A stretch of DNA of 34,223 nt. Source: JAAYHC01 sp964483175. GTDB taxonomy: Bacteria > Bacillota > UBA5301. This document shows, in pieces, positions 30,876 through 34,223 of the stretch. The translations under genes and the position numbers were made by a program. The DNA lies in NCBI GenBank assembly GCA_964483175.1, contig CAZAAT010000018.1, positions 1 through 34,223 of the forward strand, in the 5' to 3' direction. Under the pieces are notes generated by a model that made no database searches, was not told the DNA's origin, and was given only the letters and a program-made list of their open reading frames with translations. The stretch's first letter is position 1; the number at the start of each line of letters is the position of its first letter.

Positions 30876-32942
30876 TTATTCTCCCTTTTGACGATACCCA
30901 CACTCATTATCGATGCAGACCAAGGTTTGCTTGCCGCGGCTGCCCTTTTTGACCAACATCTTGCCACACTCCGGACAAGATTCTGAAGTTGGTTCATACC
31001 AAGAAACGAAGTCACAGTTCGGATAGTTGCTACAGCCATAAAAGATCCTGCCTTTGCGGGATTTGCGTTGAACGAGGTTTCCTTCGCACTTAGGGCAGTT
31101 AACCCCGAGCTCTTTAACTATCGGTTTAGTGTTGCGACATTCTGGAAACCCGGGACAGGCGAGAAATTTACCATAGCGACCATGTTTAATCACCATGTTA
31201 CGACCACATTGTTCGCAGATTTCATCGGTTTCCTCATCAGGCACCTCGATTTTCTCCATTTCAGCTTTGGCCTTTTCCACCTGTGGTTCAAATTTCTCAT
31301 AAAACTCGCGTAATATTCCCCGCCAATCAACGCTGCCTGTTTCAACAGCATCCAATTTTTCCTCTAAATCAGCCGTAAACTCGGTATCAATAATTTCCGG
31401 GAAAAACTCAGTAAGCAGGTCAACAACAACAAATCCTAAATCCGTGGGCTTAAACGTCTTGTTGACCAACTCCACATAATCCCTGGATTTGATGGTTTCG
31501 ATGGTTGGGGCATAAGTGCTAGGACGGCCGATTCCCAGCTCTTCTAAGGTCTTGACCAGCTGGGCTTCGCTATATCTGGGCGGCGGTTGAGTAAAGTGCT
31601 GGTTCGGTGTCACTTCAGCAACCTTCAGGGGAGTTCCCTCGGCTAGCAACGGCAGTTGCGAGTCACCAGGCCGCTCCGGTTCACCATATACCTTGAGGTA
31701 ACCCGGAAAAGTCAAGCGTGAACTAGTAGCTGTGAAGAGGTAATCATCCCCGGCTATCTCCAATTTCTGCGTATCAAAGATGGCAGAGCTCATCTGGCTC
31801 GCCACAAACCGCTCCCAAATCAAGCGATACAATCGCAAATGATCTCTTTTTAGAGCCGTTTTTAGCTGCTCCGGTGTTCGCATTGCCGAGGTCGGCCTGA
31901 TCGCTTCGTGCGCCTCCTGAGTATTTCTCTTGGAGGTCTTATAATAGTTGGGCTTCTCCGGCAGGTACTCCGGCCCTAGAGCTGATTGGATGTACTCTCT
32001 AGCGCCTGTAAGGGCCTCCTCGGCCACCCGGACAGAATCAGTTCGCATGTAAGTGATTAAACCAACTCTGCCTTCGCCGGGAATATCCATGCCCTCGTAG
32101 AGGTCTTGTGCCAAACGCATCGTCTTTTTTGCCGGGAAGTTCAGACGTTTGGATGCCTCTTGCTGGAGGGTACTAGTCGTAAATGGAGGGGCGGGGTTAC
32201 GCCGCCGTTGGGATTGTTCCGCTTTGACAACTGTAAAGCTGGCCTTGTTAATCCGCTCCACGATCTGATTGGCCTCTTCAGCCGTCCCAACCTTGGCCTT
32301 TTTAGTGCCAATCTTGGCCAATGCAGCTGTAAAACGATCATCCCCGGAGTCAAAGATGGTCTCAATTGTCCAATACTCTTCGGGCTCGAAACGCTGAATT
32401 TCCCGTTCGCGATCACAGATCAGCCGTAACGCTACTGATTGTACGCGTCCGGCCGATAAACCCTTGCGAACCTTCTGCCAGAGAATCGGACTCAATTCGT
32501 ACCCGACGATACGATCTAAAACCCGCCGGGCCTGCTGCGCATTGACTAGCGATTCATCAATGGGCCGCGCTGATCGCATCGATTTTTTTACAGCGTCCTT
32601 GGTAATCTCATGAAAAGTAATGCGAATCGGTTCACTGCTGTCTAAATTCAATAGTTGGCTCAAATGCCAGCTGATGGCTTCACCTTCCCGATCAGGGTCG
32701 GTAGCCAAGAATACTTTATCGGCTTTCTTGGCTTGAGCCCTTAAACCAGCAATTAATTTGCCTTTCCCGCGAATCGTAATATATTTGGGTTCGAAGTTCT
32801 TATCAATATCAACCCCAAATTGGCTTTTGGGGAGATCACGGACATGGCCGGCTGAGGCCTCAACAGTATAGCCTTTACCGAGAAACTTTTTGATGGTTCT
32901 GGCTTTAGCAGGAGATTCGACAATTACCAGTTTGTTAGCCAA
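30876..32942 (-). CDS. topA: DNA topoisomerase I
   Basis: TopA relaxes negatively supercoiled DNA by cutting one strand. The 688 residues have the Toprim domain with Glu9 (VIVESPAKA) and DPDRE (82-86), and the active-site Tyr298 in GLITYMRTDS. The C-terminus carries three four-cysteine zinc ribbons (CEQCGRNMV..CPGFPEC, CPKCEGNLV..CSNYPNC, CPECGKMLV..CIDNEC), all complete. Translation starts at TTG 32942, 7 bases after GGAGGTG. It is separated from dprA by 45 bases and ends at the trmFO start. Confidence 0.97.
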   Translation of the reverse strand: MANKLVIVESPAKARTIKKFLGKGYTVEASAGHVRDLPKSQFGVDIDKNFEPKYITIRGKGKLIAGLRAQAKKADKVFLATDPDREGEAISWHLSQLLNLDSSEPIRITFHEITKDAVKKSMRSARPIDESLVNAQQARRVLDRIVGYELSPILWQKVRKGLSAGRVQSVALRLICDREREIQRFEPEEYWTIETIFDSGDDRFTAALAKIGTKKAKVGTAEEANQIVERINKASFTVVKAEQSQRRRNPAPPFTTSTLQQEASKRLNFPAKKTMRLAQDLYEGMDIPGEGRVGLITYMRTDSVRVAEEALTGAREYIQSALGPEYLPEKPNYYKTSKRNTQEAHEAIRPTSAMRTPEQLKTALKRDHLRLYRLIWERFVASQMSSAIFDTQKLEIAGDDYLFTATSSRLTFPGYLKVYGEPERPGDSQLPLLAEGTPLKVAEVTPNQHFTQPPPRYSEAQLVKTLEELGIGRPSTYAPTIETIKSRDYVELVNKTFKPTDLGFVVVDLLTEFFPEIIDTEFTADLEEKLDAVETGSVDWRGILREFYEKFEPQVEKAKAEMEKIEVPDEETDEICEQCGRNMVIKHGRYGKFLACPGFPECRNTKPIVKELGVNCPKCEGNLVQRKSRKGRIFYGCSNYPNCDFVSWYEPTSESCPECGKMLVKKGSRGKQTLVCIDNECGYRQKGE

Positions 32943-32987
32943 GAAGGCACCTCCGATATAGTTTTATCCTGTTTAGTTTCCATAATA

Positions 32988-34133
32988 TTATAGAGAGGCT
33001 TCCTCATTTTGTAAACCAATAAGTGCCTTTGACCACAACGGGCCAGGTAGCAGCCTCCCATCTATCGACACAGTGATAAATTTACTTAATTGCAAATTTG
33101 TTAAAGCATAACTGATTGTCCCGAGATTAATTTCTGTGGCCTCCACCAAAGCCTGAACCGTTTCGACCCCCAGCACTACTTGTCTCAAAATCGCCGTTTC
33201 AACTTCGGAAAATGATATCTTCTTATCCCCCCGATTGGCCTGAAAATTCAGAAAGGATAGTTCTTGAAAAATATCATCAATTCCTGTAATCAGGCAGGCC
33301 CCCTGCTTGATTAATTGATTTGATCCAACCCAGTTGGCCTGATGAATATTTCCGGGAACCACAAAGACCTCCCGGCCTTGTTCGAGAGCGAAATTAGCCG
33401 TAATTAGCGCCCCGCTTCGTGCAGGCGCTTCAACCACTACTACCCCCCTGGCTAGTCCGGAAACAATCCTGTTGCGAGCAATAAACTGTCGTGGATATGC
33501 GGGATAATGTGGGGGATACTCGGAAAGCAGTAGTCCACCCTGGCGCACTATCTGTCTTGCTAAACTACGATGTTCTCGCGGGTAGATCTGGGCAAATCCG
33601 CCGCCTAAAACGGCGATAGTCTTACCACCACCTGCAGCTAAAGCCCCCTTATGCGCTGCTCCATCAATACCCCTGGCCAAACCACTGATAATTACCACGC
33701 CTGCCTCTGCAAGGTTACAACTGAGATCAGAGGCGATATTCAACCCCGTTTGAGTTGCTCTGCGAGTACCAGCGATAGCTATGCATAGTTCATTATGAAC
33801 CAAACGAAAATCTCCTTGATAATAGAGCACCTGTGGAGCGCAGGCTATTTCGCGCAACCAGTCAGGGTAATTGCTATCTAGTATACAGACAAGATCTGTC
33901 GAGTAATCACCCAACTCCCGCTCGCGTCGGCCTAACTCTTCCTCCCAGTCCAAAGCGTTACAGTGTTCATAGCAGGCTAGCGGAACTCCGGCAGCCTGCC
34001 AAAACGCCCGGTCGGCCTGGATGATAGATTGTGGCTTATCCGAGTTAGCTAAGAGCCTAGCTAGCCGCCCTGGCCCGAGCCCGGGAATCTGCGCTAAGAC
34101 GGAAATTATCAACGCATTTTCAGACCACGGCAC
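32988..34133 (-). CDS. dprA: DNA processing protein DprA (Smf)
   Basis: DprA binds incoming single-stranded DNA and loads RecA during natural transformation. From GTG 34133 it has 381 residues: an N-terminal helix-hairpin-helix part (LAQIPGLGPGRLARLL, 13-28), the Rossmann-like core with AGTRRAT (121-127), SGLARGIDGAAHKGAL (150-165), FIARNRIVSGL and SGALITANFALEQGREVFVVPG in parts, and a C-terminal winged helix (about 310-375). GGGGG lies 8 bases upstream; TTG 34148 is a less likely start. It overlaps the end of the comM-like gene by 14 bases. Confidence 0.95.
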   Translation of the reverse strand: MPWSENALIISVLAQIPGLGPGRLARLLANSDKPQSIIQADRAFWQAAGVPLACYEHCNALDWEEELGRRERELGDYSTDLVCILDSNYPDWLREIACAPQVLYYQGDFRLVHNELCIAIAGTRRATQTGLNIASDLSCNLAEAGVVIISGLARGIDGAAHKGALAAGGGKTIAVLGGGFAQIYPREHRSLARQIVRQGGLLLSEYPPHYPAYPRQFIARNRIVSGLARGVVVVEAPARSGALITANFALEQGREVFVVPGNIHQANWVGSNQLIKQGACLITGIDDIFQELSFLNFQANRGDKKISFSEVETAILRQVVLGVETVQALVEATEINLGTISYALTNLQLSKFITVSIDGRLLPGPLWSKALIGLQNEEASL

Positions 34134-34221
34134 TACTTTCGCCCCCAATCACACCAGGTATCTCCAACCGATATTGGCAAGCCTCGGCCAGATGTTCTTC
34201 GGTAATTAATTCGCTGTTCGC
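34120..34221 (-). CDS. Mg-chelatase-like AAA protein ComM/YifB, C-terminal fragment
   Basis: An open frame enters from the right edge and ends at TGA 34120-34122. Its 33 residues read ANSELITEEHLAEACQYR followed by a short tail. The block S-x-I-T-x-x-H-L-A-E-A-x-x-Y-R is the usual C-terminal end of ComM/YifB proteins, which are hexameric helicases for branch migration in transformation and are often the neighbour of dprA. Only the last part is seen, so the call rests on a short match and on context. Confidence 0.65.
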   Translation of the reverse strand, partial: ANSELITEEHLAEACQYRLEIPGVIGGESSAVV

Positions 34222-34223
34222 TA

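Noticed and set aside
1..34223. Mobile element, prophage, CRISPR array or RNA gene
   Set aside because: No transposase, integrase, regular direct repeats, att-like repeats, tRNA cloverleaf or rRNA sequence was seen; gene order is ancestral.

Overview
The window is a dense, co-directional gene block in which every recognisable gene lies on the minus strand. It reads from the right edge (about 34.2 kb) to the left edge (1). The content and order match the conserved Firmicutes locus dprA-topA-trmFO-hslV-hslU-codY followed by the fla/che flagellar operon. CodY, a SwrD/FlbD protein, a FliY-type switch protein, a SigD-type sigma factor and strong AGGAGG/GGGGGTG ribosome-binding sites all point to a motile Firmicute. 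The motAB insertion and the DUF342 gene after the sigma factor look more like Clostridia (Peptococcales/Syntrophomonadales-like) than Bacillus; this lineage call is inference. A run of 10 N inside fliP shows the sequence is a scaffolded draft or a metagenome-assembled genome.

Right part (about 34.2 to 26.8 kb): the last 33 codons of a ComM-type AAA protein, then dprA (DNA uptake and recombination), topA (topoisomerase I), trmFO (tRNA m5U54 methylation), hslV-hslU (ATP-dependent protease) and codY (GTP/branched-chain amino acid sensing repressor). Gaps are short or negative, so this is probably one transcription unit.

Middle and left (26.7 kb to 1): after a 106-base gap holding the best promoter candidate of the window, about 32 flagellar and chemotaxis genes run without a gap above 100 bases. 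Rod, basal body and switch: flgB, flgC, fliE, fliF, fliG. Export ATPase: fliH, fliI, fliJ. A MotE/YlxF-like membrane coiled-coil protein. Hook: fliK, flgD, a TIGR02530-type protein, flgE. Stator group: flbD/swrD, motA, motB, fliL. Switch and signal: fliM, fliY, cheY. Export gate: fliO, fliP, fliQ, fliR, flhB, flhA. Placement: flhF, flhG. Then cheC, cheD, sigma-28 and a partial DUF342/FapA-like gene cut by the left edge. The products build the export gate and basal body, then hook, stator and switch; SigD would then switch on late genes, which are not in this window (no flagellin or filament cap gene).

Compared with the Bacillus subtilis locus, three differences stand out: codV/xerC is missing between trmFO and hslV, motAB sits inside the operon, and cheB-cheA-cheW are missing between flhG and cheC. 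No non-coding stretch exceeds about 110 bases, and I saw no tRNA, rRNA, CRISPR, insertion sequence or transposase. I found no new system; the points of interest are variations within a well-known operon: a triplicated FlgE outer domain, degenerate CheY-P phosphatase sites, a possible RNA switch before flbD, and a CodY-box-like site on the flgB promoter.
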